64,000 bases of DNA from a virus: IMG/VR virus record IMGVR_UViG_3300031474_000004, positions 1-64,000 of that record; one strand, given 5' to 3'. Under the pieces are notes generated by a model. It was not told where the DNA came from. It saw only the letters and a list, made by a program, of their open reading frames with translations, and ran no database searches. Below, one piece after another: positions 17,648 to 26,238 of this stretch (position 1 is its first letter; the number at the start of each line of letters is the position of its first letter). Made by a program: the position numbers and the translations under genes.

Positions 17648-18649
17648 ATGTACTTGGGTGTAGAAAAAATCGTAAAGAAGGATTCTTGGAATAGGACATC
17701 AACGAAGCACGTTCATAAATTTCAATGTGATGAATGCGGTAAATCGTACGACTTGTACAGAAATCGAAAAAGAAGGTTGCATTTTTGTTCTAAGTCATGT
17801 AAAAATGCATCAAAATTGCTTCAAAGGTTGATCACTGATGTTTGCATTGAACGTTATGGTGGAAGAGGTAATGCGTCCATTGAATTGAAATTGAAGAACC
17901 AGACGACGTGTCTTAAAATTTACGGTGCATCACATCCTTGGAAAAATGACGATGTTCATGAAAAATGCATGGTGACGACAGAAAACTTGCATGGTTCGAG
18001 AGGATACTTTGGAACTAAAAATTACAAGAAAGCGTTGAAAGAAAACTGGAATGTTGATCACCCCATGCATTCAGGCGAGATCAAAGAAAAACATCGTAAT
18101 ACTTGTCTTGCAAATTTGGGAGTCGAATACCCCTTGCAATCATCGATTTCGATGAAAAAAATGAACGAAACCTGTAATGACAAATTCGGCGTCAAATGGG
18201 GATTTCAAATTGAATCTTGTATTCGTAATTCTCATACGAATGAAGCCCATAAAAAACGACATGAAACGTTAAAAAAGAATGGTTCATACACTAAATCAAG
18301 ATGGGAAGATCGATTTCATGAGTTTCTTTGTTCACGATTTTCAATTGTTGAACGTCAGGTGAGCATGAATCAACGATGGGCGATTGATTTCTATGTTGAA
18401 CAATTAGATTCTTACGTTCAATTCGATGGTGTTTATTGGCACGGCCTTGATCGTGACGAGAATGAGATAAAAAACAGCACGAACAAGCGTGATAAAACGA
18501 TCTTCAAGAAGTTCTTAACGGATAAAACTCAAAATGAATGGTTCAAAGAACAGAATTTGAAGTTAGTTAGAATAACCGACAAAGAGTTCATGTCATGTTG
18601 GAAGACACAGAATTTTTCCGGTATTGATTTGAAATTGTCAGGAGAATAA
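17648..18649 (+). CDS. EDxHD/Vsr-like homing endonuclease with zinc finger and repeat region
   Basis: 333 aa from ATG 17648. N-terminal Cys cluster CDECGKSYDLY...FCSKSCK (residues about 28-55). Then comes a set of TCLxxxGxxxPxx repeats (TCLKIYGASHPWK, TCLANLGVEYPLQ). The C-terminal nuclease domain has WAIDFYV and YVQFDGVYWHG, the D...D/WH pattern of Vsr-type phage homing endonucleases. The minus-strand gene at 23283 starts with the same MYxGxExIV and is a homologue. It sits between two structural genes. Confidence 0.8.
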   Translation: MYLGVEKIVKKDSWNRTSTKHVHKFQCDECGKSYDLYRNRKRRLHFCSKSCKNASKLLQRLITDVCIERYGGRGNASIELKLKNQTTCLKIYGASHPWKNDDVHEKCMVTTENLHGSRGYFGTKNYKKALKENWNVDHPMHSGEIKEKHRNTCLANLGVEYPLQSSISMKKMNETCNDKFGVKWGFQIESCIRNSHTNEAHKKRHETLKKNGSYTKSRWEDRFHEFLCSRFSIVERQVSMNQRWAIDFYVEQLDSYVQFDGVYWHGLDRDENEIKNSTNKRDKTIFKKFLTDKTQNEWFKEQNLKLVRITDKEFMSCWKTQNFSGIDLKLSGE

Positions 18650-18650
18650 T

Positions 18651-19913
18651 TTGGCCACGTACAAAGAAATTTTAGCGGGAGATATCAAGAGCAGTCGAAG
18701 TTTCCTCTCGCAATTGATAGATTGTTTACAAGAAGACGTGAGTGCCTCTGTTTCCCGACAACAATATCAACATTTTGTAACTGGCGGACTTGGGCCGGGC
18801 GTAACCTCGTCGCTCTTTCAAACTGTTTACGATCAAGATTTCACGCTTCAAACTGCGAATGCAATCTTTGACATGACGGTAGGAATCCTTCCCGGTGGCA
18901 CAACGGCCCTCACATCACAATCAGGTACCGATTCAGCTGGTAAGGAATTATTCCCGTCTTCTTCGTTAATGATGCGAGAAAAGATGGACGTCTATCGTCA
19001 ATTCTCATCCGCCCTCCTTGGCGATGTGAACTCAACGTTCACCGCCCCATTCGATTCATCGGACGTTTCTAATGAGATCGATGTTGGGCTTTTCATCGCG
19101 TTCAAGCGTCTTTTTGCTAGGGATCAAATCAAACGTGAAACGTTCGCAATGCGTTTCTTCCAATCTGCATCCGCAGTTGGACTTAACGGTCAAACGACGG
19201 TCAATCTAACTCAACAAACGAACTGGCGTCCGAACCTGAATGTCGCGTCAGTGTCGGGTTCAGCAATCTACACCGATATTGGTTCGGCAACGAATAAGTT
19301 GACCGCCTTCGGTGGAGCGGTCGGAAACATCGTTGACAGCGCAAACACTTCACGCACCGTTGGCGTCATGTTCTACGACAGGGGAATCGCTGTTCTCGAC
19401 CTTGCAAAGATCACATCCGCATCGCAGTTCGTTTCTGGAACGATCGATGCAATGCATGTTCTCGGTCAACAAACTCTCGGAGGACCTGGAACACAAACTG
19501 CCTTCAATAGCAAGTTCATCCCCGATTTCGTGGTCAGCGCAAGTCTTGACAACATTGTTGATCACATCGCCGCAACCCGGTTCGGTAGCGGTTCACAAAC
19601 TGCGATCACCTTCCAGAACGTTACGAACATCAATTCAACGTTGATCTTTGCCAAGCTGGGTGCAGACGAATTCAATTACAGTTCAAATCCAACGTACACT
19701 GATAGTGAAGATCGTATCAGGGTCATTGAAGTCGGTCAGGAAGAGAATCAAACGGCATTCAGCTTCGTAACATCGATCGGTATTTACGATTCGAATGATA
19801 CGTTGCTTGCCGTCGCCAAGACAAGTCGGCCCATTGAAAAAAATAATGAACGGGACCTTACGATACGCATAAGATTGGATTTCGCCCAGAAAAGAAGGTT
19901 TCACTTGATTTAA
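18651..19913 (+). CDS. Virion structural protein
   Basis: 420 aa with TTG start, supported by AGGAG 6-7 nt upstream. The N-terminus (MATYKEILAGDIKSSRSFLS) and the segment FDMTVG...LFPSSSLMMREKMDVYRQFS are typical of a conserved protein in T4-like environmental phages. The end LLAVAKTSRPIEKNNERDLT followed by RIRLDF resembles the C-terminal end of the 825-aa protein at 32367 (RIKLDW then stop). Here nine extra residues (AQKRRFHLI) follow that motif, just before an endonuclease gene. Confidence 0.7.
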   Translation: MATYKEILAGDIKSSRSFLSQLIDCLQEDVSASVSRQQYQHFVTGGLGPGVTSSLFQTVYDQDFTLQTANAIFDMTVGILPGGTTALTSQSGTDSAGKELFPSSSLMMREKMDVYRQFSSALLGDVNSTFTAPFDSSDVSNEIDVGLFIAFKRLFARDQIKRETFAMRFFQSASAVGLNGQTTVNLTQQTNWRPNLNVASVSGSAIYTDIGSATNKLTAFGGAVGNIVDSANTSRTVGVMFYDRGIAVLDLAKITSASQFVSGTIDAMHVLGQQTLGGPGTQTAFNSKFIPDFVVSASLDNIVDHIAATRFGSGSQTAITFQNVTNINSTLIFAKLGADEFNYSSNPTYTDSEDRIRVIEVGQEENQTAFSFVTSIGIYDSNDTLLAVAKTSRPIEKNNERDLTIRIRLDFAQKRRFHLI

Positions 19914-19931
19914 CAAAATGTATGGGTAACG

Positions 19932-19937
19932 TACAAT
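19932..19937 (+). promoter_or_regulatory. -10 box for leaderless start of the endonuclease
   Basis: TACAAT ends 6 nt before the ATG at 19944; no Shine-Dalgarno. Confidence 0.45.
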
Positions 19938-19943
19938 GGTCAT

Positions 19944-21032
19944 ATGCCAAGGTATTTACCCGTAACGAATCAATGTGAAGTTTGTCATAATCCCTTTACA
20001 GTAGCGTACCGTTTCCGTGGTACGAAAACTTGTAACAAGGAATGCTTCAAGAAATTGATGTCTTCGAAAAAGAGGACTGAACGTATCAAGAAACAATGCT
20101 TGAACGATAAATGCGGGAAGATCTTTGATCTAAAGATCACCTACGAGAACATTCAAAAGTACTGCAGTCAAATCTGTTTCTACGATCACAAGTACGGACG
20201 AGAATCAGCAATCGTCACATTGATCTGTAAATCATGCGGAAATGATTTTGATCGTGTGTTCAGCAAACGTCGACACAGATGTTGTTCAAAAAAATGTTTT
20301 AGTGTTCAACAAAGTCTGGCAATGATGGGTAAAAATAATCCAATGTTTGGTAAAGGACCAATGTTGGGTCGTGTTGCATGGAACAACGGTAAAACAACCG
20401 AAACAGACGACAGATTAAAAAATCTAGGACGTGAAGTTTCACGATCGTTGCAAAGAGGATTTGAATCCGGAAAATTGACTCATGTGGGCGAGAACAATCC
20501 GAACTTTGGGCGGACCCGAGAAACACGTTCAATCGAGAACCTCGAAAACTACAGCAAGGCAGCATCACAACGCGTGATCGATGGAGTCTCTTGCAACAAC
20601 AAGAATTTCATGCAAGGAAATTTCTTCAGCAAGAAACAGAACGAAAGTTTCCATTATCGTTCATCGTACGAACTTCGATTGATGCTTTGCTATGAAGTTG
20701 ATGAAGATATAATTTCGTACGAACATGAACCGTTCGTGATCAAGTACGACGAAGGCAAACGTTACATACCCGATTTCTTAATATTGAAGAACTCATGTGA
20801 AAAAGCTATGATCGTTGAAGTCAAACCCGAAATGTTCTTGCAGAATTTAGATGTAGTTGAAAAAGCAAACGCGGCTCGCGATTATTGTGACAAAAATGAC
20901 ATGACGTACGAATTCATCACATTGAATGACATCGTACGTTACGAGAAAACGTTATCAATAGATTCTGAACGACACAAAAATTTACATGAACAGAATTCAA
21001 CCTTAAACGGGGGTGTGAAGTATGCGTCATGA
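19944..21032 (+). CDS. Homing endonuclease: zinc ribbons, NUMOD3 and PD-(D/E)XK domain
   Basis: 362 aa. Three Cys pair modules lie in residues 1-115 (CEVCHNPF, CLNDKCGKIF, CKSCGNDF, with CSKKCF partners). NUMOD3-like NPMFGKGPM and NPNFGRTRE follow. The C-terminal nuclease domain has YRSSYELRLM, YIPDFLI and IVEVKP, the E...D...ExK order of TnsA/gp4-like nucleases. The same fold appears in the gp4-like protein at 35682, so the nuclease part may have been recruited from a head-completion gene or a common source. Confidence 0.75.
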   Translation: MPRYLPVTNQCEVCHNPFTVAYRFRGTKTCNKECFKKLMSSKKRTERIKKQCLNDKCGKIFDLKITYENIQKYCSQICFYDHKYGRESAIVTLICKSCGNDFDRVFSKRRHRCCSKKCFSVQQSLAMMGKNNPMFGKGPMLGRVAWNNGKTTETDDRLKNLGREVSRSLQRGFESGKLTHVGENNPNFGRTRETRSIENLENYSKAASQRVIDGVSCNNKNFMQGNFFSKKQNESFHYRSSYELRLMLCYEVDEDIISYEHEPFVIKYDEGKRYIPDFLILKNSCEKAMIVEVKPEMFLQNLDVVEKANAARDYCDKNDMTYEFITLNDIVRYEKTLSIDSERHKNLHEQNSTLNGGVKYAS

Positions 21033-21378
21033 AATCCTGGTCGGAGCTAGAACATATCAAATGTTCCTGTTATCGTCTAAGGAATTCAATGAACGAGTAA
21101 AAATACTGACTGGTCAGGATCTGTGTTCAAAACTTGGATTGACCGATCATTACAATCAAGAAATTTACGTTTGTAATGATATTCACCCAGAACTAATGAG
21201 AGAGATCATAGTTCATGAAATCGTTCATGTCATGTTAGAAGATGCAGGTCTGGCTTCGTTGCAAAATCAGAACATTGAATTGAACGAGATCGTTACATCG
21301 ATCATTTCACCTCGTTTAACGCAAGTTCTGTCACAGAACAAAAAGATCTTCGATCTGTTGTTTAGTGGAACTCGTTGA
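21022..21378 (+). CDS. Small zinc metallopeptidase-like protein
   Basis: 118 aa. MREIIVHEIVHVMLEDAG contains HExxH (HEIVH) in a helix, the zinc-binding signature of the ImmA/IrrE and SprT-like gluzincin group; a third ligand is likely the downstream Glu in QNIELNEIV. ImmA-type proteases can cleave phage or host repressors, but no DNA-binding partner is seen next to it. It overlaps the preceding endonuclease end and the next GTG. Confidence 0.65.
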   Translation: MRHEILVGARTYQMFLLSSKEFNERVKILTGQDLCSKLGLTDHYNQEIYVCNDIHPELMREIIVHEIVHVMLEDAGLASLQNQNIELNEIVTSIISPRLTQVLSQNKKIFDLLFSGTR

Positions 21379-21667
21379 TATCGACATTGACGACTCGTTG
21401 TTCTTTGAACCTCCAAAGGATGAAAATTTAATCATGTTCAAAGATTCATTCAATGAACTTTACGATCGAAAAGCTGAACTCACCCAAAGGGGAAATGTTG
21501 TCTCAATCAGTTTTGGCCAATCGCCCCGCCGATCGGTCGAACACAACGCTCTGTACTGGTATGGATTTTCCGTGTTGGATATGATCAACCATTTGTACAT
21601 TACCTTACCAGAACTCATCATCACAAGATCACCGGGACTTAGATGTGCGAATTCATTCAAAGATTGA
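21365..21667 (+). CDS. Hypothetical protein, 100 aa
   Basis: GTG start overlapping the metallopeptidase stop by 14 bases; an in-frame ATG at 21434 is an alternative. There are no recognisable motifs. The 3' end overlaps the convergent minus-strand gene by 15 bases. Moderate support only. Confidence 0.4.
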   Translation: MELVDIDIDDSLFFEPPKDENLIMFKDSFNELYDRKAELTQRGNVVSISFGQSPRRSVEHNALYWYGFSVLDMINHLYITLPELIITRSPGLRCANSFKD

Positions 21668-22003
21668 AGGCTTGATTGCATCGAAATTCGCGTCCAAAAA
21701 GTAACAAATTGTTGGAATTGTACTTGAAATGCCCGGCGGCCATCGATCCATACCACCTCTGATCGTTCTGTCAACGCTTGACGGATTCACGATGCACGCA
21801 GCGAACGTTGATCGGTGTTCGGTTTTTACGTTTGAATTACCCAATTTCATGTGACCGATCACAAGAAACGTTTTACAAATTTTTTGCATGACCGACAACC
21901 TGTCGCGTTGACGAATAAAGCCATGAACCTCCGCCTTTTTAGTGATTCGAGGCATGACGATCGTGCCAGGTGGGTGAAAATTGCTCAAGTGATCAAGATT
22001 CAT
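21653..22003 (-). CDS. Hypothetical protein, 116 aa
   Basis: Basic protein, unrecognised, beginning MNLDHLSNFHPPGTIVMPRI. Its start overlaps the stop of the upstream coiled-coil gene by 4 bases (ATGA type), so both are translated from one minus-strand message. Confidence 0.55.
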   Translation of the reverse strand: MNLDHLSNFHPPGTIVMPRITKKAEVHGFIRQRDRLSVMQKICKTFLVIGHMKLGNSNVKTEHRSTFAACIVNPSSVDRTIRGGMDRWPPGISSTIPTICYFLDANFDAIKPSIFE

Positions 22004-22245
22004 ATCGCTTGATTCTTACAATCGCCGCAGATTGCAGAACAAACAACACAATCTTTGATCTTGCATTCTAGCGAGAGTTCTCTCTGATGCGAAGCATTGA
22101 AAGCTTGAGACAAGGAATCACGTTCAGCCGTGAGACTTTCTATTTCCTTTGCGAGAAGTTCTCGTTCCTTCATGAGTTCATCGAACTCTGATCGCTTTAA
22201 GCAGACGAGATCAGTTTGATATTCAATCGTAGATTTGAGCTTCAT
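22000..22245 (-). CDS. Small coiled-coil protein with Cys-rich C-terminus
   Basis: 81 aa. Residues 20-50 form a heptad helix (FDELMKERELLAKEIESLTA). The end has four to five cysteines (CKIKDCVVCSAICGDC), which could bind zinc or an Fe-S cluster. Not a known family to me. It is coupled to the gene at 21653. Confidence 0.55.
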   Translation of the reverse strand: MKLKSTIEYQTDLVCLKRSEFDELMKERELLAKEIESLTAERDSLSQAFNASHQRELSLECKIKDCVVCSAICGDCKNQAI

Positions 22246-22341
22246 TTCTTCTCTTTAATTCAGATAGGCGGGAAAATCAATCCCTCGATCGGTCACGAAC
22301 GTATCGAATTTGTTGTGATCGAGGGGATCAAAGTTGAGTTG

Positions 22342-22413
22342 AGCAGGTGGCGAGACTCGAACTCGCAACTTTCAGTTTGGAAAACTGACCCTCTACCATT
22401 GAGTTACACCTGC
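22342..22413 (-). tRNA. tRNA-Gly, anticodon UCC
   Basis: 72 nt. Acceptor arms GCAGGTG and CACCTGC pair perfectly (22407-22413 with 22343-22349). The D arm reads AACTCAATGGTAGAGG, the anticodon loop TTTCCAA places TCC at 22379-22381, and the T arm GCGAGTTCGAGTCTCGC has the GTTCGA motif. CCA is not encoded. It may supply GGA codons, which are frequent in this genome. Confidence 0.93.
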
Positions 22414-22422
22414 GAAAAATTC

Positions 22423-22509
22423 TTACTTGCGAGGCGTCATCGGGTGACCGAAATCATCCCAGAGTACGTACTTGACAAGCTTGTTGAGGTACTTACGAAC
22501 GAATTTCAT
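22423..22509 (-). CDS. Very small basic ORF, 28 aa
   Basis: MKFVRKYLNKLVKYVLWDDF then HPMTPRK. It would be ignored on length alone, but an extended -10 (TGTTACCAT on the minus strand, 22516-22524) ends 6 nt before the ATG, exactly like the leaderless genes elsewhere in this window. It lies just upstream of tRNA-Gly on the same strand. Confidence 0.35.
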   Translation of the reverse strand: MKFVRKYLNKLVKYVLWDDFGHPMTPRK

Positions 22510-22515
22510 TTGATC

Positions 22516-22524
22516 ATGGTAACA
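22516..22524 (-). promoter_or_regulatory. Extended -10 upstream of the 28-aa ORF and tRNA-Gly
   Basis: Minus-strand TGTTACCAT, 6 nt before the ATG at 22509. It could also drive the tRNA-Gly. Confidence 0.4.
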
Positions 22525-22578
22525 TGAAAATTGAAAGAAAACACGATTATTGCGATCGTATGGTCAAAATACCTTTCA

Positions 22579-23295
22579 TTACAGATTCTTATCTATGATT
22601 ATCGTCGTGGACTGAACTGCGCCGCTTTGCTTCCCACTTATCGTGATCACACCCTTGATCTTTGTCTTGTCGGCGGTGGTACCGTACACGGTGAACAACG
22701 CATCAGTCAGTGACTTCACGCTCAACGTGAACTGACACAGCGATCCACCGAACGAGTTTTCATTGGGTGATCGAGTGAGGACGTACGTCGCCCTTTGTTG
22801 TCCATCAATGTTCTCAGGAACCTGTTGCAGGATCTGGACGAATTGGTTCGGAACCTGAACGATGAACGTCTGATCCCTTAGCTCAACGTCGATCGTCGTC
22901 TCGTTCCTGATCGTTTGTTCGACCGAGATCGTGGTCGTCTTTTGCTGGTTTCGACCTATCGTCACGGTGTTGTTCGCGCTAGAGACGTTGCTGTCACCTG
23001 ACAACGTGAACGAAGGAAGACGAAGGAGGTTTGGGTTAGAAACTGACACGAGCTTGTACTTTTGAGCGTGGGTTTGATTTGTTAGAGCCTCAAGGATGGG
23101 GGTGTTCTTTTCGATCTTTTCTTTACCAATGGTGCGACCGTACTTCTCAATGATCCCATAATCTATTTCGTCATCGCCGCACGCAAATTTATGGAAACTG
23201 AATGATCCATCATTTCGACTTAGTGCTTGCCTTCCGGAGTCGGTGAGAACCGCATCGAGTAAAATATTGTTACTTGTAGAATTTAAGAAACCCAT
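22579..23295 (-). CDS. Virion structural protein, paralogue of the gene at 8293
   Basis: 238 aa beginning MGFLNSTSNNILLDAVLTDS, sharing the ILxDxVLTxxGR and FxxxxFAxGDDE layout with the protein at 8293. The body is beta-rich (VELRDQTFIVQVPNQFVQIL). Probably a tail or baseplate part. The homing endonuclease upstream (23283-24185) overlaps its start by 13 bases. Confidence 0.65.
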   Translation of the reverse strand: MGFLNSTSNNILLDAVLTDSGRQALSRNDGSFSFHKFACGDDEIDYGIIEKYGRTIGKEKIEKNTPILEALTNQTHAQKYKLVSVSNPNLLRLPSFTLSGDSNVSSANNTVTIGRNQQKTTTISVEQTIRNETTIDVELRDQTFIVQVPNQFVQILQQVPENIDGQQRATYVLTRSPNENSFGGSLCQFTLSVKSLTDALFTVYGTTADKTKIKGVITISGKQSGAVQSTTIIIDKNL

Positions 23296-24185
23296 ATATT
23301 CATTCTTTCTTTGATCAAATCGTTTAAAGTTTTTGCTTTGAAGGCTGTCATGACTTCGTCATCAAAAAATCTGATAAATTTCAAATCATTCTTCGGAAAC
23401 CAAAGATCCTGTTCACGATCTCGGTCAAATTTTCCCAAAATTTGCTTGAATTGTTTACTACCAGCATTCGACCGTTCCACCAAATTTTCACGTCCGTACT
23501 TCGTTCCATGCCAATGAATTCCATCAAGTTGAACGTAGACGTTTAGTTTTGTGATGAACGCATCGATCGACCAGCCATTCACCGTAATATGACGATCAAC
23601 ATTTCCATACAAGTTACTTAGTTCATTGATCAGTAGATTTTCAGGATTCGATTGCTTGATCGTCCCATTCTTTACCCATGAGCGAAATCGTTTCGCATTG
23701 TACTCGTGAGATCTCATCACGCGTTCGACGAATTCTGAATCACATGCGGGTGAAGGTCCACCAAATTTTTCAGTTAACGAAGATTGTGCAATTTCTCGAA
23801 CTTCTACGCGTCCAAAATTATTTCTCGCTCCATAATTTTTCAGGAACGTTTCTTCCTTTTTCTTTTTTACGGAAGGATCTTTACTAGGATTGTCGAATCC
23901 CGTTTTAGCGAGACAAGTTTGTTTTTTCTTGTCAATGACAACTTTCGAAGCGTAAGGATTCTTGCAACCATAATTTCGTTGGAACGTAGCTTCGAGTTTG
24001 CTCTTGACAACGCCGTGCTTGAATGCAAAATTCCTGCATTCTTCCCCACAAAACGACAAAGAATCACTTTGATTAAACCTACCACTCAAAGTAAGATTGA
24101 TCTTGCATTGATCACAAAGGTACTTGTATCGTTTGTTTCGACGACCGGTCACGTCATTAACGATGATTTCAATTCCCACATACAT
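23283..24185 (-). CDS. EDxHD/Vsr-like homing endonuclease
   Basis: About 300 aa; start chosen at MYVGIEIIV (24185) because the homologue at 17648 starts MYLGVEKIV; a longer ATG exists at 24206. Cys cluster CDQCKINLTL...FCGEECR, then repeats TFQRNYGCKNPYA, TCLAKTGFDNPSK and TFLKNYGARNNFG. The nuclease domain has WSIDAFI and YVQLDGIHWHG. It overlaps the start of the structural gene it precedes. Confidence 0.8.
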   Translation of the reverse strand: MYVGIEIIVNDVTGRRNKRYKYLCDQCKINLTLSGRFNQSDSLSFCGEECRNFAFKHGVVKSKLEATFQRNYGCKNPYASKVVIDKKKQTCLAKTGFDNPSKDPSVKKKKEETFLKNYGARNNFGRVEVREIAQSSLTEKFGGPSPACDSEFVERVMRSHEYNAKRFRSWVKNGTIKQSNPENLLINELSNLYGNVDRHITVNGWSIDAFITKLNVYVQLDGIHWHGTKYGRENLVERSNAGSKQFKQILGKFDRDREQDLWFPKNDLKFIRFFDDEVMTAFKAKTLNDLIKERMNIWVS

Positions 24186-24321
24186 TCTGTAGGTAAGTAT
24201 TGTCATTTCATATCGTCCTGCCTTGATTTATCGTGTATTCGTACTACTCGTTTCACTTCGTTTGGAAACTTTCGCGCAAAGCATACCTAATCCAGGTGAC
24301 AAACTTGCAAGGAGTTCCTAG

Positions 24322-25569
24322 ATGAAACAAGAAGATATTGATACAATGTTGGCTGCGATCAAGATGCAACTCGATGGTGTGACGACGAGCGTTGTCGCGT
24401 TGCTCACGGCGGTAACTGCTGATGGCGGTACCGTGGGTCCCGCAGGTCCGATCGGCCCAGTTGGTCCTGCGGGAGCTCGAGGTGCTACAGGTACAAAGGG
24501 AACGACGGGTGCTCAGGGTCCACAAGGAATTCCCGGTCCAGTCGGTCCAAAGGGTGATCCAGGTGGAACCGTCGTGACGCCACCTGTGGTAACCCCTCCA
24601 GTTGTCACACCGCCCGTCGTGGTTCCTCCGGTCGTCATTCCACCGAATCCGGGTGGAGTGATGAAGGTCGTGGGAAACAAGCTGTTCGATGCGAATGGGA
24701 AGCAGTTCATCATGCGTGGAGCCGAAGGCTGGTTCGGTCCTGATGCTCAAGGAAACGTGAAGGGGCATGTCGGCACGATTGCTGCGCTAGGTTTCAACGC
24801 TTATCGTGCTCAAACGCTAACGAATAATCTTGTCAAGGTTGAGGAACTTTATAAGGAGATGACGGCGAACGGTATGGTGATCTATGCCAACGCGGACAAT
24901 ATGCCCGGCGGCGGTCCCTCTTGGTTCGGTAAGCCTGAAGTCATTGCACTGTTAAATAAATACGGGCGTAACATGATCATTGATGCGAGCATCGAGGACG
25001 AACCCGATGCCGACAGTGGTAAAGCAACGATCGACAAATGGGTGGCTGATACAAAGGCTCTGATCCTTAAGTTCAGAAGTTACGGGTACACACAGCCCCT
25101 GCTAGTCGGAACGTTGAATTCAGGACGTTACCTTCGCGGTTTGCTTGATCACGGTCAAGAATTCGTTAACACAGATCCTTTGAAGAACTTGATATTGAAT
25201 TGTCAATTTTATTGGGCAAATTACGGTGGTGGATTCTCGTGGCAAAGTTCCAATGGATATCCTTCGGGGGATGCTGGGGTGAAACAGGCGATGGCTGACG
25301 TTGCAGCCAAACCTTTTTACGTACAGTTTGGATACGACGCAGCGGATTCTGGGGGTTCATGGGCACCCGTTCCTTACGAACTCATGATGAGTGAAGCACA
25401 AAGATTGGGCTTCGGGTATCTCTGGTGGCAAATAAAAGATCCATCACAGAATGATCCCAACAGTTTGTTGTCAGATCCTTTTAAGGCAACGTCATTAACC
25501 CCTTTAGGTCAAGTCGTTGTCAACACACATCCCGCTAGTATCATGAAAACATCAAAGAAATTTACTTAA
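24322..25569 (+). CDS. Fibre protein: collagen-like repeat plus GH5-like domain lacking its nucleophile
   Basis: 415 aa with an AAGGAG Shine-Dalgarno. Residues 38-81 are Gly-X-Y triplets (GPAGPIGPVGPAG...), residues 82-110 a TPPVV linker, and residues 114-400 a GH5/mannanase-like domain: KLFDANGKQFIMRGAEGWFG, FNAYRAQ, and DEP at 226-228 (E227 fits the acid/base). The nucleophile segment, usually VGEFG, reads YVQFG with Gln at 335. So the domain may bind sugar without cutting it, like a lectin. Collagen stems form trimers in phage fibres, so this is a candidate receptor-binding fibre. A strong terminator follows. Confidence 0.78.
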   Translation: MKQEDIDTMLAAIKMQLDGVTTSVVALLTAVTADGGTVGPAGPIGPVGPAGARGATGTKGTTGAQGPQGIPGPVGPKGDPGGTVVTPPVVTPPVVTPPVVVPPVVIPPNPGGVMKVVGNKLFDANGKQFIMRGAEGWFGPDAQGNVKGHVGTIAALGFNAYRAQTLTNNLVKVEELYKEMTANGMVIYANADNMPGGGPSWFGKPEVIALLNKYGRNMIIDASIEDEPDADSGKATIDKWVADTKALILKFRSYGYTQPLLVGTLNSGRYLRGLLDHGQEFVNTDPLKNLILNCQFYWANYGGGFSWQSSNGYPSGDAGVKQAMADVAAKPFYVQFGYDAADSGGSWAPVPYELMMSEAQRLGFGYLWWQIKDPSQNDPNSLLSDPFKATSLTPLGQVVVNTHPASIMKTSKKFT

Positions 25570-25587
25570 AATTAGTAATCGTTTGAA

Positions 25588-25621
25588 ACAAGGGATCAGG
25601 ACGAAAGTTCTGGTCCTTTGT
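25588..25621 (+). terminator. Strong stem-loop terminator after the fibre gene
   Basis: A 15-pair stem (three G-U pairs) from 25588-25602 and 25607-25621 closed by a GAAA tetraloop, followed by a short T-rich stretch. It separates the fibre gene from the convergent endonuclease gene. Confidence 0.75.
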
Positions 25622-25626
25622 GATTT

Positions 25627-26213
25627 TCATTGAATGTATCCACAATAAAGTAACCACGTGATTAATTCTTGATCGGTCGGTTTAGATTTCCCATTCATGA
25701 AACGTGTTTTAGCGTGTTGACAGATCGAGCCATTTCGTTGAAAATCTTTCTCAGTTTGAGGTTTCTTTCGACCCAAATTCAAGGCGCGATGATCAATTTT
25801 CGCTTGAGCGATTCGCATATTACGTCGAGTTTCTTCGCTCTTCTTTTGACCTCTCATTGTCATGCTGATCTTGGATTTCGCCTCATCAGTATGTCTTAGC
25901 GTTTTCTGATATCGCCACGCAGAAATTTGAGCAAATTCGTATTGTCGCGAAGTTACTTTGTGCTTTTTATCGTTACACATAAAGAACCATGCAATCGTCA
26001 TCTTTCCACCATGAATGTTCTTCAACAACCAATGAACGAGGAAATGTTCCCTCGCGGTCAAGTAAACGAGGTTCTCTTTTTCATCAGTTCCCCTAACGAT
26101 TTCGGTAGAATGTGATGAAGTTCCTTGTAACCTTCGAGCGTTGAACGTGACTTCGCTCGATCAATGATCTGATTCATGATACGACGATAGTTCACGATTA
26201 ATTGTACATTCAT
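25627..26213 (-). pseudogene. HNH homing endonuclease with NUMOD3 tail, one-base frameshift
   Basis: From ATG 26213 the N-terminal part MNVQLIVNYRRIMNQIIDRA...KELHHILPKSLG ends early. Adding one G to the GGGG at 26090-26093 (minus strand) restores SLGGTDEKENLVYLTAREHF, joining the 144-aa downstream ORF. The restored protein has the HNH core HHILP...NLVYLTAREHFLVHW and a NUMOD3 tail. Either a decayed element or a homopolymer read error. The homologue at 36104 has the same HHILP-x-SFGGTNKKSNLVDL order. Confidence 0.75.
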
Positions 26214-26224
26214 GAGTTACGACG

Positions 26225-26230
26225 TATCAT
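26225..26230 (+). promoter_or_regulatory. -10 box before the gene at 26239
   Basis: TATCAT ends 8 nt before the ATG at 26239; no Shine-Dalgarno. Confidence 0.4.
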
Positions 26231-26238
26231 CATGAAAG

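Noticed and set aside
24253-24768. Long minus-strand ORF (171 codons)
   Set aside because: It lies opposite the Gly-X-Y repeats and its composition (Arg/Trp/Thr/Ser rich repeats) is what the reverse of collagen codons gives.
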